A DNA stretch of 52,848 nt from a virus, in IMG/VR virus record IMGVR_UViG_3300007960_008803, positions 1-52,848 of that record. One strand, given 5' to 3'. Made by a program: the position numbers and the translations under genes. Under the pieces are notes generated by a model. The model was not told the origin of the DNA, searched no databases, and worked only from the letters and a program-made list of their open reading frames with translations. Positions within the stretch are counted from its first letter, which is position 1, and each line of letters starts with the position of its first letter. Shown one piece after another: positions 8,962 through 17,164 of this stretch.

Positions 8962-9983
8962 TAATAGGAACAGTAGCATTGTCTACAAACCAAGGATTAG
9001 GATATCTTGTTAGAGATTTTTACAGGAATGGCTTGATTCAAAAGGTATTGATACAATCTCATGCAGATAAAAAAAACAATCCTGACTGGTTTAATAAAGA
9101 AGTAATTGATCTAGATGTCTGTGCTGATTGGCCATATTCCAAAACTATTTCAAAAGAAAATTTAATTAAAATAACGTCATTTTTAAAAGAAATAAACATT
9201 TTATTATTATTTGAAACACCTTTTTATCTAGATATTTTTAAATTAGCCAAATCTGTCGGTGTTAAGACAATTTTATTTCCCATGTATGAAATTACACCGT
9301 TTCCCATGTATCCAGATGCATTTATCACAACATCAGATTTAGACCATCAATACTATACAAAACTTTATCCTAAAATAAAGTCATATAGAATCAACATTCC
9401 AGTGCCTTCTGAGATTAAATGGAATAAAAGAAAAACGGCAAAAACTTTTATTCATAATTCTGGAAACGGAGGAACATATGGTAGAAACGGAACAAGTGAA
9501 CTAATAGAGTCTATGGAATATGTGAAAAGTCCAATAAAATTAATAGTCAGAAGCCAAAAACCTATTGAAATTCCAAAAGACAGTAGAATTGAAGTAATTA
9601 ACAAAAGTGTAAAATTTGAAGATTTGTGGTCTTCTGGAGATGTCTTTATCTTTCCAGAAAAATTTAATGGACTATCTTTACCTATTCAAGAAGCTTATGC
9701 AAGTGGATTAGCTGTTATGTGTGGAGATAGATTTCCTATGAATCAGTGGCTCCCTAAAGAGATTCTAATACCAGTTGAAAATTATGAAACCAAAAACATC
9801 ACAAACGTTAAGTTTAAATCTGCAATATTTTGCAAAAAAAATATTGCAAAAACTATAGATATATGGTACAATAAAGAAATAGAGGAAATCTCTATTAAAG
9901 GAAAAAAATGGTACGAAGAAAACAATTGGTCTACTCTCAAACAAAAGTACTTAAATATTTTTCAAGAGGTTATTAATGGGTAG
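8958..9983 (+). CDS. Glycosyltransferase, GT4-like
   Basis: This 341-residue protein has an N-terminal loop GTVALSTNQGLGYLVRDFYR typical of GT-B acceptors. Its C-terminal donor segment, EKFNGLSLPIQEAYASGL near residue 232, retains the second Glu of the usual motif but has Asn-Gly where the first Glu-Gly would be. Rossmann strands such as KTFIHNSGNGGTYGR lie between. The ATGA junction with the preceding gene and an 8-base overlap with the following methyltransferase place it inside one transcription unit. It is shorter than most GT4 enzymes, but both halves are present. The sugar is unknown. Confidence 0.75.
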   Translation: MIIGTVALSTNQGLGYLVRDFYRNGLIQKVLIQSHADKKNNPDWFNKEVIDLDVCADWPYSKTISKENLIKITSFLKEINILLLFETPFYLDIFKLAKSVGVKTILFPMYEITPFPMYPDAFITTSDLDHQYYTKLYPKIKSYRINIPVPSEIKWNKRKTAKTFIHNSGNGGTYGRNGTSELIESMEYVKSPIKLIVRSQKPIEIPKDSRIEVINKSVKFEDLWSSGDVFIFPEKFNGLSLPIQEAYASGLAVMCGDRFPMNQWLPKEILIPVENYETKNITNVKFKSAIFCKKNIAKTIDIWYNKEIEEISIKGKKWYEENNWSTLKQKYLNIFQEVING

Positions 9984-10626
9984 TAAAGACAACAACGATA
10001 GAATTGAATTGAAAAAGATAATAGAAATCTGTAATGAATTCAACATTTCAATAGATTCAATTTTAGAAGTGGGTTCTATGACTGGAGATGATTCAAAATA
10101 CCTATCAGAATTGCTAAATGTAGAAGCAGATTGTGTCTATATACTAGAGCCACATCCAGCTCATTTCAAAAGAATAATGAAGAAATATCCACAATTTAAT
10201 GTATTTAACTTAGCTGCTTGGAAAGAAGACGGAGAAATGATTTTTCATGCTGGGAAAGATATTGATGATGGAAGATCTTCGGTATTAGAGAGAGAGTATA
10301 AAAAGGATTCTTTTCTTAAAGTAAAAGTAAGAGTGATTAAAATTGGCAATTTTATACAAGAAAATATTTCAAAACAAAATATTTGTTGCAAAATAGATGT
10401 AGAAGGAGCAGCTTACGAAGTACTTTCTGGTTTTGAAGATAAGTTGGAAAAGATAAAATTATTACAAATAGAAACAGAACAGAAAGAAATTTGGAAAAAT
10501 CAAAAAACACATAAAGACGTAGAAGCATTCTTGCTAGAGAAGGGTTTTGAAAAACTTTGGGAAACAAAACTAGGTGCTACACAAATTGATTCAATCTGGA
10601 GAAAAAATGAAAATAAGTTTAATTAA
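9976..10626 (+). CDS. FkbM-family SAM-dependent methyltransferase
   Basis: This 216-residue class I methyltransferase has SAM motif I at SILEVGSMTGDDSKY (about residues 29-43), the acidic strand end ILEPHPAHF, and the FkbM signature KIDVEGAAYEVLSGFED near residue 137. FkbM enzymes O-methylate sugars or polyketides, so in this cassette sugar O-methylation is the natural reading. The start at 9976 has AGAGG about 7 bases upstream and overlaps the previous gene by 8 bases. Confidence 0.85.
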   Translation: MGSKDNNDRIELKKIIEICNEFNISIDSILEVGSMTGDDSKYLSELLNVEADCVYILEPHPAHFKRIMKKYPQFNVFNLAAWKEDGEMIFHAGKDIDDGRSSVLEREYKKDSFLKVKVRVIKIGNFIQENISKQNICCKIDVEGAAYEVLSGFEDKLEKIKLLQIETEQKEIWKNQKTHKDVEAFLLEKGFEKLWETKLGATQIDSIWRKNENKFN

Positions 10627-11464
10627 ATCTTCATCAAATAACTTAAACCCATGGGTTCCTGAGTTAGAAAAACAAGGAATAGAAGTTCTTGTAAATAAAG
10701 TAGACAATGATTGTGATTTTATTGTTTTAGCCACAAATTCACAACTGTCTAGATTAGAAGATTTTCACAAAAAATACCCAAATATAAGAATCATCTGCTA
10801 TGCTTGGGACCTTTACGAATGGATCTGGAAACATCCAAGAGGATATGATTGGAAAGGTTTTGGCGAATATCTAAAGAAAAGTGTAGAAATTTGGGTTCCG
10901 TCTGAAGAAGTTGCACTACGAGTAGAAGAATACTTTGGAGTTGGAGATAAATGCCAAACAATACATACGTTTGCAAGATTCTTTTCTGCAAGTGAGGATG
11001 ATATCAAAGACAATAGATATATATACAACCCTTTAAGAGACATACCAGATAGAAACAATGGGTGGTTAAAAAAGGTGTGTTCGAAGTACAATCTTCCTTT
11101 GCACGAAAGCAGACACAGATTATCAGAAGATGAATTTCAGAAAAAAATTCTAGAATGTTCCTTTATGGTTTGCGAATATTACGAAGCTTCAACAGGTGGA
11201 CTAACTCTTTTAGAGGGTTTTTATCATGGAAAACCCTGTATAGTCAGTGACTCTAAGTACATGGGAGCAAAAGAATACTTAAAAGAACAAGCAATATATT
11301 TCAAACACGATAGTTACGAAGATTTTGAAAAAACTGTTTTAGAAACTTGGAACAATACACCAAAACTAAAATTAGAAAACACAAGAGAATTTTTCAATGA
11401 TTTAACAATAGAAAAAATGGTAGAAAAAATGATAGAAAGAATGGAGAAATTAAATGAACAATAA
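10607..11464 (+). CDS. Glycosyltransferase-like protein (GT-B)
   Basis: This is a 285-residue protein. The frame opens earlier, but ATG 10607 is chosen: it has GGAG just upstream and begins KISLIKSSSNN, a normal first beta strand. It overlaps the FkbM gene by 20 bases. The segment CEYYEASTGGLTLLEGFY followed by GKPCIVSD, near residue 190, resembles the donor-side region of GT4 enzymes, though the Glu spacing is x9 rather than x7. YAWDLYEWIW and EIWVPSEEVALRVEEYF are typical of the region where the N-terminal domain folds back. Family placement is therefore probable, not certain. It is the last glycosyltransferase of the set. Confidence 0.7.
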   Translation: MKISLIKSSSNNLNPWVPELEKQGIEVLVNKVDNDCDFIVLATNSQLSRLEDFHKKYPNIRIICYAWDLYEWIWKHPRGYDWKGFGEYLKKSVEIWVPSEEVALRVEEYFGVGDKCQTIHTFARFFSASEDDIKDNRYIYNPLRDIPDRNNGWLKKVCSKYNLPLHESRHRLSEDEFQKKILECSFMVCEYYEASTGGLTLLEGFYHGKPCIVSDSKYMGAKEYLKEQAIYFKHDSYEDFEKTVLETWNNTPKLKLENTREFFNDLTIEKMVEKMIERMEKLNEQ

Positions 11465-12167
11465 ACCAAAAATACTAGGAAATAATGTAAAAATACATCC
11501 AAGTGTCAAATTTGGCATAAATGTTATTATTTACGATAATGTTGAGATAGGAGAGCAAACAATAATATCGCATAACTGTATTATCGGAGACTCAGATATT
11601 AAACTTTACAAATCTAAAAACCACCAATCAAAAAAAACAATTATAGGAAAAAATTCCTTTATAAGGCCCTACACAATGATTTCTGAAGATGTACAAATTG
11701 GTGACAATTTTCAATGTGGCGATAAGGTAATGATGCGTAAGAACACAAGAATAGGGAATGACTGCTCCATTGGAACAATGTGTGATTTACAAGGTAACAT
11801 AGTGATCGGAAATAATGTGAGATTTCATTCAAATGTACATATCGGAATGAAAACAGTTATCAAAAACAATGTCTGGATTTATCCATATGTTGTTGTAACA
11901 AATGACCCAAATCCACCTAAAGGAGAACTATTATCTACAACAATAGAATCTTACTCGCAAATAGCAAGCAATTCAGTTTTAATGCCTGGTATCACTATCG
12001 GTGAGTCTTCTTTTGTTGGAGCTAATTCTTTAGTAGTTAAAAGTGTAGAAAAAGAAACCTTGGTTTACGGCTCACCAGCCAAGTCTATTTGTAGTGTTAG
12101 AGAGGTTAAAGATATTCATGGTAATTCATACTTGCCATGGCAAGAATTTATAGGAGAAAATAAATGA
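11454..12167 (+). CDS. Left-handed beta-helix (hexapeptide repeat) acyltransferase
   Basis: This 237-residue protein is built largely from hexapeptide repeats: VEIGEQTIISHNCIIGD, VQIGDNFQCGDKVMMRKN, IVIGNNVRFHSNVHIG, ITIGESSFVGANSLV. It ends YGSPAKSICSV, the usual end of a LbH sugar acyltransferase. Such trimeric enzymes (WbpD, PglD, QdtC and relatives) N-acetylate amino-sugar nucleotides from acetyl-CoA. That fits the nearby aminotransferase and dehydratase: dehydratase, then amination, then acylation. The start lies 11 bases inside the previous gene with GGAG upstream; the end makes an ATGA junction with the SDR gene. Confidence 0.9.
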   Translation: MNNKPKILGNNVKIHPSVKFGINVIIYDNVEIGEQTIISHNCIIGDSDIKLYKSKNHQSKKTIIGKNSFIRPYTMISEDVQIGDNFQCGDKVMMRKNTRIGNDCSIGTMCDLQGNIVIGNNVRFHSNVHIGMKTVIKNNVWIYPYVVVTNDPNPPKGELLSTTIESYSQIASNSVLMPGITIGESSFVGANSLVVKSVEKETLVYGSPAKSICSVREVKDIHGNSYLPWQEFIGENK

Positions 12168-13117
12168 GAAATATAAAAAACTGTAATGTATGTGTTATAG
12201 GTGGAGCTGGCTTTCTTGGCTCTCATCTAGTTGATCATCTAATAGATGATCGAGAATGTAAAGTGTTAGTTCTTGATAATCTAATCACAGGATTGAAAAA
12301 GCATTTAAATGAAAAAGCTAAATTCCTATGGTTTGATATCAGAGATGATGAAAACGACTTAGCAAAAGTGTTTATTGACAACAAAATTGATTATGTATTC
12401 AATTATGCTGCTGAACCTTATATACCAGAATGCTTTGAAAGGCCAATGCATTTTTTTGATATTAATGCAACTTCTGTCTTGAGGGTCCTAAATGCATGTC
12501 AAAAAGCAGGAATCAAAGGAGTTTTACAAGTCTCATCAGCTGAGATATATGGTGATATGACCGGTAAAATTACTGAAGAAGATCCTATCGTACCTCACTC
12601 TACTTATGGAGTTTCAAAAGTAGCTGCTGACGGACTAGTACAAGTTCGCTGGAGAGAAGCGGGCGTACCTGCAATTGCTATGAGACAATTTAACTGTGTT
12701 GGTGAAAGGGAAACACATCCTTATGTAATACCAGAAATTATTAGTCAATTAAATCAAAGTAACAAAATAAAACTTGGAAATAATTCTTTCAGAGACTTTC
12801 AATACTCTCGCGACGCAGTAACAATGGCTGTTGAACTCCTAGAAAAAGGAGATTTTGGAGAAGTATACAATATGGGCTCTGAAGGTGGAATCAAGATTTA
12901 TGAATTAGCAAAATTAATAGGTGAGCTGATGGGGCATGAAGAGGTAATTATCGAAGTCGATCAAGAAAGAGTTAGGCCTTGGGAGATATGGCATCTCCAA
13001 TCTGATAACACTAAGTTATATAAAGCAATTGGTAAGAGAGAGACTACTTCATTACGAGATGCTTTAAAGAAGACTATTGAATACTATAGAGCTAATAATA
13101 ACAAGTGGGACTGGTAA
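12164..13117 (+). CDS. Extended SDR, nucleotide-sugar 4,6-dehydratase-like (or epimerase/decarboxylase)
   Basis: This 317-residue protein has the NAD-binding GGAGFLG loop at residues 13-19, the active-site strand VSSAEIYGD near 123-131 and the catalytic YGVSK (Y148, K152). An acidic residue in SSAEIYG is more like 4,6-dehydratases or UDP-xylose synthases than simple 4-epimerases. The C-terminal RVRPWEIWHLQSDNTK also resembles the conserved RPxxSEVxRLxxDNTK-like segment of LPS-sugar dehydratases. It would supply the 4-keto sugar for the aminotransferase downstream. The substrate base (UDP, GDP or dTDP) cannot be told. ATGA start junction, one-base overlap (TAATG) at the end. Confidence 0.85.
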   Translation: MRNIKNCNVCVIGGAGFLGSHLVDHLIDDRECKVLVLDNLITGLKKHLNEKAKFLWFDIRDDENDLAKVFIDNKIDYVFNYAAEPYIPECFERPMHFFDINATSVLRVLNACQKAGIKGVLQVSSAEIYGDMTGKITEEDPIVPHSTYGVSKVAADGLVQVRWREAGVPAIAMRQFNCVGERETHPYVIPEIISQLNQSNKIKLGNNSFRDFQYSRDAVTMAVELLEKGDFGEVYNMGSEGGIKIYELAKLIGELMGHEEVIIEVDQERVRPWEIWHLQSDNTKLYKAIGKRETTSLRDALKKTIEYYRANNNKWDW

Positions 13118-13647
13118 TGTCTAAAATTAATAATGAAAACTTTTGGCATAATCGTTTAGCTTATGCTAAAAGTCTAGCTAAAAATGATGAGATGATACAC
13201 TTTTCTGTTTTTAAAGTATCAAAAGAGTATTGGGATAAAATTCAAAAAAGTCATGAAAAAGTAATACTTGAGAACATTGATATTGATGGAGATAAGATTC
13301 TGGATATTGGCTGCGCTTTCGGTAGAGACTACATTAAAAATATGAAAAACTATGTTGGAATTGATTTTTCAAAAGATTTTATAAACGAAGCAAAAAGAAG
13401 ATTTCCTGATAAAGAATTTGTTGTGACCAAAATGGAAGACTTTGAAACAAAAGAAAAGTTTGATTGGGGAATTTTATCTAGTATCAAAAGAATGATAATA
13501 AGAGAAAATGGTCTTGAAGATTGGAATAAGAAAGAAGAACATTTAAAGAAAATATGTAAAAGAATTCTAGTTTTAGAATACACAGAAGCTGCTGAAGATG
13601 AGAACTATGTAGCAACAGAAATTATTGAAGGATATCATGATATATAA
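13117..13647 (+). CDS. Class I SAM-dependent methyltransferase
   Basis: This 176-residue protein has motif I KILDIGCAFGRDY (about residues 60-72), YVGIDFSKDFINEA as the strand that binds the SAM ribose, and FDWGILSSIKRM as the post-motif strand. The frame extends four codons upstream, but the ATG at 13117 overlapping the previous TAA is preferred. The protein is short, with little beyond the core fold, so the acceptor is unknown. Its place between a nucleotide-sugar dehydratase and an aminotransferase suggests a sugar substrate. Confidence 0.8.
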   Translation: MSKINNENFWHNRLAYAKSLAKNDEMIHFSVFKVSKEYWDKIQKSHEKVILENIDIDGDKILDIGCAFGRDYIKNMKNYVGIDFSKDFINEAKRRFPDKEFVVTKMEDFETKEKFDWGILSSIKRMIIRENGLEDWNKKEEHLKKICKRILVLEYTEAAEDENYVATEIIEGYHDI

Positions 13648-14605
13648 GAAATTAGAAGAACAATATGCTAAATACATTGGCACTAAAAATTGCGTAGCAG
13701 TGAACACAGGAACTGCTGCTTTACATGTAACTTTAGAAGCTCTACAGTTACCAGAAGGCTCTAAAGTTATAGTACCTGATTTTACAATGTACGCTTCTGG
13801 CCTAGCAGTATATTATGCAAGACTTGAACCTGTGTTTGTTGATTGCGATGAAAATCTTTTAATTGATCTTGATCAAGTAGAACAATTGATTGATGAAAAA
13901 ACAAAAGTATTGATGGTTACACACATTTATGGAAGAGTGGTAGACATGACTCGTGTTATGAAAATAGCAAAAAAACATAACTTAAGAGTAATAGAAGATG
14001 CTTGCGAAGCTCAAGGAGCTATTCAAAATGGCAAAATGATAGGGTCTTTTGATATTGGATGCTTTTCATTTTATAGAAACAAAATAATACGTGGCGAAGA
14101 AGGCGGTGCGATAACTACCAATGACACTGAATTATCTGAAAAGATAGCTGACATGAAAAGTATGGCCTTTGGAGATACACATAATTACTATCATAAAACT
14201 ATTGGATTTAATTATAGAATTACAGATTTACAATCTGAGTTAATTTTAAACTCTTTAAGCAATGTTGAAGAAAATCTGTCAATACGAAAAGAAATAACAG
14301 ATAAGTTCAACACTTTGTTTCCCCAAAAATATAAGATGCCAAATAATAGAGAAGTAGTGTGGGTTTATGACATGATACACCCAAATGCAGATAAAGTGGT
14401 CAAGAAGCTGAAATCAATAGGGATAAACGCAAGACATTCCTTTAAGCCAATGTCCATGATGCCTCTTTTTAAAAAACAAAAAGTAGGGCCTGTTTCTTTA
14501 AAAAAATCAAAAGAAGTTTTTTATTTGCACATTGATACAAAGTGGACAGAAAAAGATATTAAAGAAGTTTATAATGCTACAATTAATGTTTTGGAGAATA
14601 CATGA
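13637..14605 (+). CDS. DegT/DnrJ/EryC1 family PLP sugar aminotransferase
   Basis: This is a 322-residue protein with the family landmarks: NTGTAALH (residues 23-30, phosphate-binding), VPDFTMYASG, VIEDACEAQGA (D121, pyridine nitrogen) and FSFYRNKIIRGEEGGAI, in which K149 is the Schiff-base lysine. ATG 13637 is preferred over a TTG four codons upstream because GAAGGA lies in front of it. It overlaps the preceding gene by 11 bases. The family transaminates 3- or 4-keto sugar nucleotides from glutamate. It is somewhat short for the family (usually 360-400). With the SDR and the beta-helix acyltransferase it forms a plausible route to an N-acylamino sugar. Confidence 0.9.
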   Translation: MIYKKLEEQYAKYIGTKNCVAVNTGTAALHVTLEALQLPEGSKVIVPDFTMYASGLAVYYARLEPVFVDCDENLLIDLDQVEQLIDEKTKVLMVTHIYGRVVDMTRVMKIAKKHNLRVIEDACEAQGAIQNGKMIGSFDIGCFSFYRNKIIRGEEGGAITTNDTELSEKIADMKSMAFGDTHNYYHKTIGFNYRITDLQSELILNSLSNVEENLSIRKEITDKFNTLFPQKYKMPNNREVVWVYDMIHPNADKVVKKLKSIGINARHSFKPMSMMPLFKKQKVGPVSLKKSKEVFYLHIDTKWTEKDIKEVYNATINVLENT

Positions 14606-15432
14606 AAATAAAGATAGGTTTAGTAGGAAATGGGTTTGTTGGTAACGCTATCAACGAAGGAATGAAAGATTTTTACGATATTCAAATTTATGACATTGAC
14701 AGTAGCAAGTGTTATAATACACTAGATGAAGTATCAAAAAATAATATCATCTTTATTTGTGTTCCAACTCCAATTGATCAAGATGGAAAATTTGTTTTAG
14801 ACTTTTTGGAAACAGCCATAGAGAAATTATCAAATAACAAGATTTTGATCATAAAGTCTACAATAACACCAGCAGCTGCTGATAAGCTAGTAAAAATGTT
14901 TCCAAATCAAAATTTAGTATTTAATCCAGAATTCTTAACAGAAAGAACAGCAGTTAAAGATTTTAAAAACCAAAAAAGAATAGTCCTAGGAGGTGCCAAA
15001 GTGCCTATGGATAAAGTAGAAGAAATGTATAGAAAAGTATTTCCAAAAGTTAAGATAATAAAAACAGACTACAAAACAGCTTGTTTTATCAAATACTTTT
15101 GTAACTGTTTTTTTGCTGCAAAAGTTTCTTTAATGAATGAGTTTTACCAAATAGCCGAAGCTGAAGGTGCTAATTGGAATGTAGCTTTAGACGGACTGTT
15201 ATCCTCGGAGTGGGTAAACCCAATGCATACACAAGTTCCTGGTCCTGATGGTGATTATGGTTTTGGAGGAAAATGCTTTCCCAAAGATATCAATGCTTTT
15301 ATTGATTATGCTGAAAATCTAGATATCGATGCACTAGGATTGAAAGCTGCATGGAATAAAAATCTTGAGATAAGAAAGAATAAAAACTGGCTTCAAATTG
15401 ATGGAGCTGTAATTACAAAGGAGAAAAAATGA
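14602..15432 (+). CDS. Short UDP-glucose/GDP-mannose dehydrogenase family protein
   Basis: This 276-residue protein has the NAD loop GLVGNGFVGNAI at residues 6-17, CVPTPID at 53-59, KSTITP at 85-90 and NPEFLTERTA at 108-117. The central helix KYFCNCFFAAKVSLMNE carries K164 and N168, and GFGGKCFPKD carries the catalytic C225. These match UDP-sugar 6-dehydrogenases, which oxidise C6 to a uronic acid. The usual C-terminal sugar-nucleotide-binding domain (total about 390-440 residues) is absent: the protein ends about 50 residues after the catalytic cysteine. No frameshifted remainder follows; the next gene begins at once with an ATGA junction. It may act as a minimal enzyme or pair with another subunit. 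Confidence 0.85.
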   Translation: MKIKIGLVGNGFVGNAINEGMKDFYDIQIYDIDSSKCYNTLDEVSKNNIIFICVPTPIDQDGKFVLDFLETAIEKLSNNKILIIKSTITPAAADKLVKMFPNQNLVFNPEFLTERTAVKDFKNQKRIVLGGAKVPMDKVEEMYRKVFPKVKIIKTDYKTACFIKYFCNCFFAAKVSLMNEFYQIAEAEGANWNVALDGLLSSEWVNPMHTQVPGPDGDYGFGGKCFPKDINAFIDYAENLDIDALGLKAAWNKNLEIRKNKNWLQIDGAVITKEKK

Positions 15433-15614
15433 AATTATCTGATCAAGCACTTGGAGCTATTATGATGGCTCTTCAAAAAGCTCTAACTGAGCAAACGGAC
15501 ATTGTTCCTGTTCTCAAATCTTTCGAACTGGATCTTATGGACAACGGAGAACTTCTTGTTAAGAACCCTCCAGTTGTCAAAACAAATGTAAACGTTGGCG
15601 TTAAAGATGCCTAG
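15429..15614 (+). CDS. Small phage protein of unknown function (61 aa)
   Basis: The ATG overlaps the previous TGA (ATGA) and has AGGAG at the right distance. The product starts KLSDQALGAIMMALQKAL, a likely amphipathic helix, and ends in a polar tail. I do not recognise the family. The next gene overlaps its last 8 bases, so it appears to be a true member of the operon that leads to the late sigma factor. Confidence 0.7.
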   Translation: MKLSDQALGAIMMALQKALTEQTDIVPVLKSFELDLMDNGELLVKNPPVVKTNVNVGVKDA

Positions 15615-15858
15615 ATACGTCTACAGATGTTCTAAATGCGAGGGAGAGTTCCAAGTTCATCATGGTATGAATGAGAAGCAAGACAAATGTGAACTATGTT
15701 ATTCTCATGTCTCCGAGCTTGAACGCATCCCTCAATTAACTTCTATCTCCAAGCCTCCGTCGGAAGAGGGAAAGAGAGTTAAGGAAGCTATTGAGGACAA
15801 CAAGAAAATCTTTAAAGAACTATATAACGAAGCGAGGAATCAAACTTATGATGATTGA
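15607..15858 (+). CDS. FmdB-type zinc-ribbon protein
   Basis: This 83-residue protein begins PRYVYRCSKCEGEFQVHHGM, followed by KCELCYS. The two CxxC pairs about 20 residues apart after an aromatic start are the FmdB-type (putative regulatory) zinc ribbon. The rest is a charged helix. ATG 15607 is chosen over an upstream TTG because the family starts with Met-Pro right before the first cysteine pair. Small zinc ribbons of this type are frequent in T4-like marine phages; the target is unknown. Confidence 0.8.
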   Translation: MPRYVYRCSKCEGEFQVHHGMNEKQDKCELCYSHVSELERIPQLTSISKPPSEEGKRVKEAIEDNKKIFKELYNEARNQTYDD

Positions 15859-16273
15859 TGCTGCATTGGGAATTGCCCTATTAATAAGCTTAGGAAGCAA
15901 TTTAATAGCCTTTTATTACATTCGGGACCTACTAGGTAGGCTTGGCTGGTTAACGCAAAATTTGGCTAATTTAAGCGAATTAATAAGGGGTTTTCAAGAA
16001 CACATAAGAGGAGTTTATGAATTAGAAAAGTTTTATGGAGATGATGATGTAAAATTACTAGTTCAACACACGAATGATTTGATAGAGGTCATGGATGATT
16101 ATTTGGAAGTCGGTCTTGATTCTGAATTAATCGAGGAAGATTTAACAGAGGACATAACAAATGACACAAAGACGAAGAAAGACAGAGAACAAAAAGATGT
16201 ACTTTACTCAGACTCACGAGGACGCGATTCTGAAGTATTGCGATCCGGCTACAACATACCTGGAGAAATGTAA
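15848..16273 (+). CDS. Single-span membrane protein of unknown function
   Basis: The 141-residue product from ATG 15848 (AGGA at 15835-15838) begins MMIDAALGIALLISLGSNLI, one N-terminal membrane segment, then a helical soluble region and an acidic tail (EEDLTEDITND). It overlaps the previous gene by 11 bases. Its last 113 bases overlap the late sigma factor gene in another frame. The tail past the overlap point is low-complexity and may be little constrained. Role unknown. Confidence 0.7.
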   Translation: MMIDAALGIALLISLGSNLIAFYYIRDLLGRLGWLTQNLANLSELIRGFQEHIRGVYELEKFYGDDDVKLLVQHTNDLIEVMDDYLEVGLDSELIEEDLTEDITNDTKTKKDREQKDVLYSDSRGRDSEVLRSGYNIPGEM

Positions 16274-16859
16274 TTTATATGAAAATTTAATCCAACCAGC
16301 TTTTAATGAAATGGTTGATAAGATAGTTTTTACTTATAGATTCACAACACTCCCTAACATTGAAGAATTAAGAGATGACTGCAAAGTATGGCTAACTACC
16401 ATCTTAGCAAAATACGATCCAAATCGTGGATCAAAAGCATTTTCTTATTTTTCAGTAATAACCAAAAACTGGTTTATTGCACAAGTAAAAAAGAATTCTA
16501 AAAGAGCTAAACGAGAAGTAGATTACGAATCAGCTGATGCTGAATTGCAAAAATCCAGAATGACATCAGAAATAACATACATTCAAGATGAAATTGAAAA
16601 AGAATTTTGGGAAAATCTAAATAAAGAAATTGATTCTTGGGATTCAAAAAGCATGAATGAGAATGAAAAAAAAGTTTTAGATGCAATAAAAATATTAATA
16701 AATTCAGTTAACGAAATTGATATTTTAAACAAAAAAGCTGTTTATCTTTATCTTCGAGAGCTAACAGGATTTTCAACAAAACAAATTGTTTCTCAATTAA
16801 ATAAACTAAGAAAGAGATACAAAATGTTTAAAGATAACTGGGACGAAGGTAAAATTTAG
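16161..16859 (+). CDS. 55: Late-transcription sigma factor, gp55-type
   Basis: This is a 232-residue protein. After an N-terminal helix set (QPAFNEMVDKIVFTYRF) comes the sigma region 2-like core, YDPNRGSKAFSYFSVITKNW (about residues 91-110), and KKNSKRAKREVDYES. A C-terminal helix-turn-helix-like part (VYLYLRELTGFSTKQIVSQL) follows. The aromatic/basic core is what gp55-type sigma factors of marine T4-like phages use to recognise the -10 element of late promoters. The start at 16161 has AGAGGA upstream and lies 113 bases inside the preceding gene; a second ATG at 16197 is possible but has a poorer site. It probably directs the tail genes that follow, perhaps through the CTATTTATT motif. Confidence 0.82.
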   Translation: MTQRRRKTENKKMYFTQTHEDAILKYCDPATTYLEKCNLYENLIQPAFNEMVDKIVFTYRFTTLPNIEELRDDCKVWLTTILAKYDPNRGSKAFSYFSVITKNWFIAQVKKNSKRAKREVDYESADAELQKSRMTSEITYIQDEIEKEFWENLNKEIDSWDSKSMNENEKKVLDAIKILINSVNEIDILNKKAVYLYLRELTGFSTKQIVSQLNKLRKRYKMFKDNWDEGKI

Positions 16860-16876
16860 TAAAGACTAATTATTGT

Positions 16877-17164
16877 ATGTCAAAAAAACTAGATGAAATA
16901 ATACAAAAAACACTTGCCAACATAGAGGAAGATCGTTTGGTTACTCGAGATTTACTCGAGGATGCTATGGAATATCTTGCAAAAGATGAACATCGTCATA
17001 GAGAAATTGGTCTTACTTTAGCTAAGTATGTTGAAACCCTTCAACGTTCAAATGAACAAATGGTGAAGGTTGCTTCTCTTATTCAAAAAGAAGAAAAGAA
17101 AGAGGATGGGATCTCGAAAGAAGAGATGGATAATTTATTCTCTGCGATTGCGGAGAAAGATTAA
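16877..17164 (+). CDS. Small helical phage protein (95 aa), unknown
   Basis: The product is almost entirely helical and charged: a repeated Leu/Ile pattern (DEIIQKTLANIEEDR), HRHREIGLTLAKYVETLQRS, and an acidic C-terminus (EEMDNLFSAIAEKD). The ATG at 16877 follows a 17-base gap with no recognisable Shine-Dalgarno site, unlike almost all other genes here. The following gene overlaps its stop by one base. Similar small proteins sit near late-sigma or hub genes in T4-like marine phages. Roles such as a late-transcription co-factor can be imagined, but nothing in the sequence shows one. Confidence 0.65.
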   Translation: MSKKLDEIIQKTLANIEEDRLVTRDLLEDAMEYLAKDEHRHREIGLTLAKYVETLQRSNEQMVKVASLIQKEEKKEDGISKEEMDNLFSAIAEKD

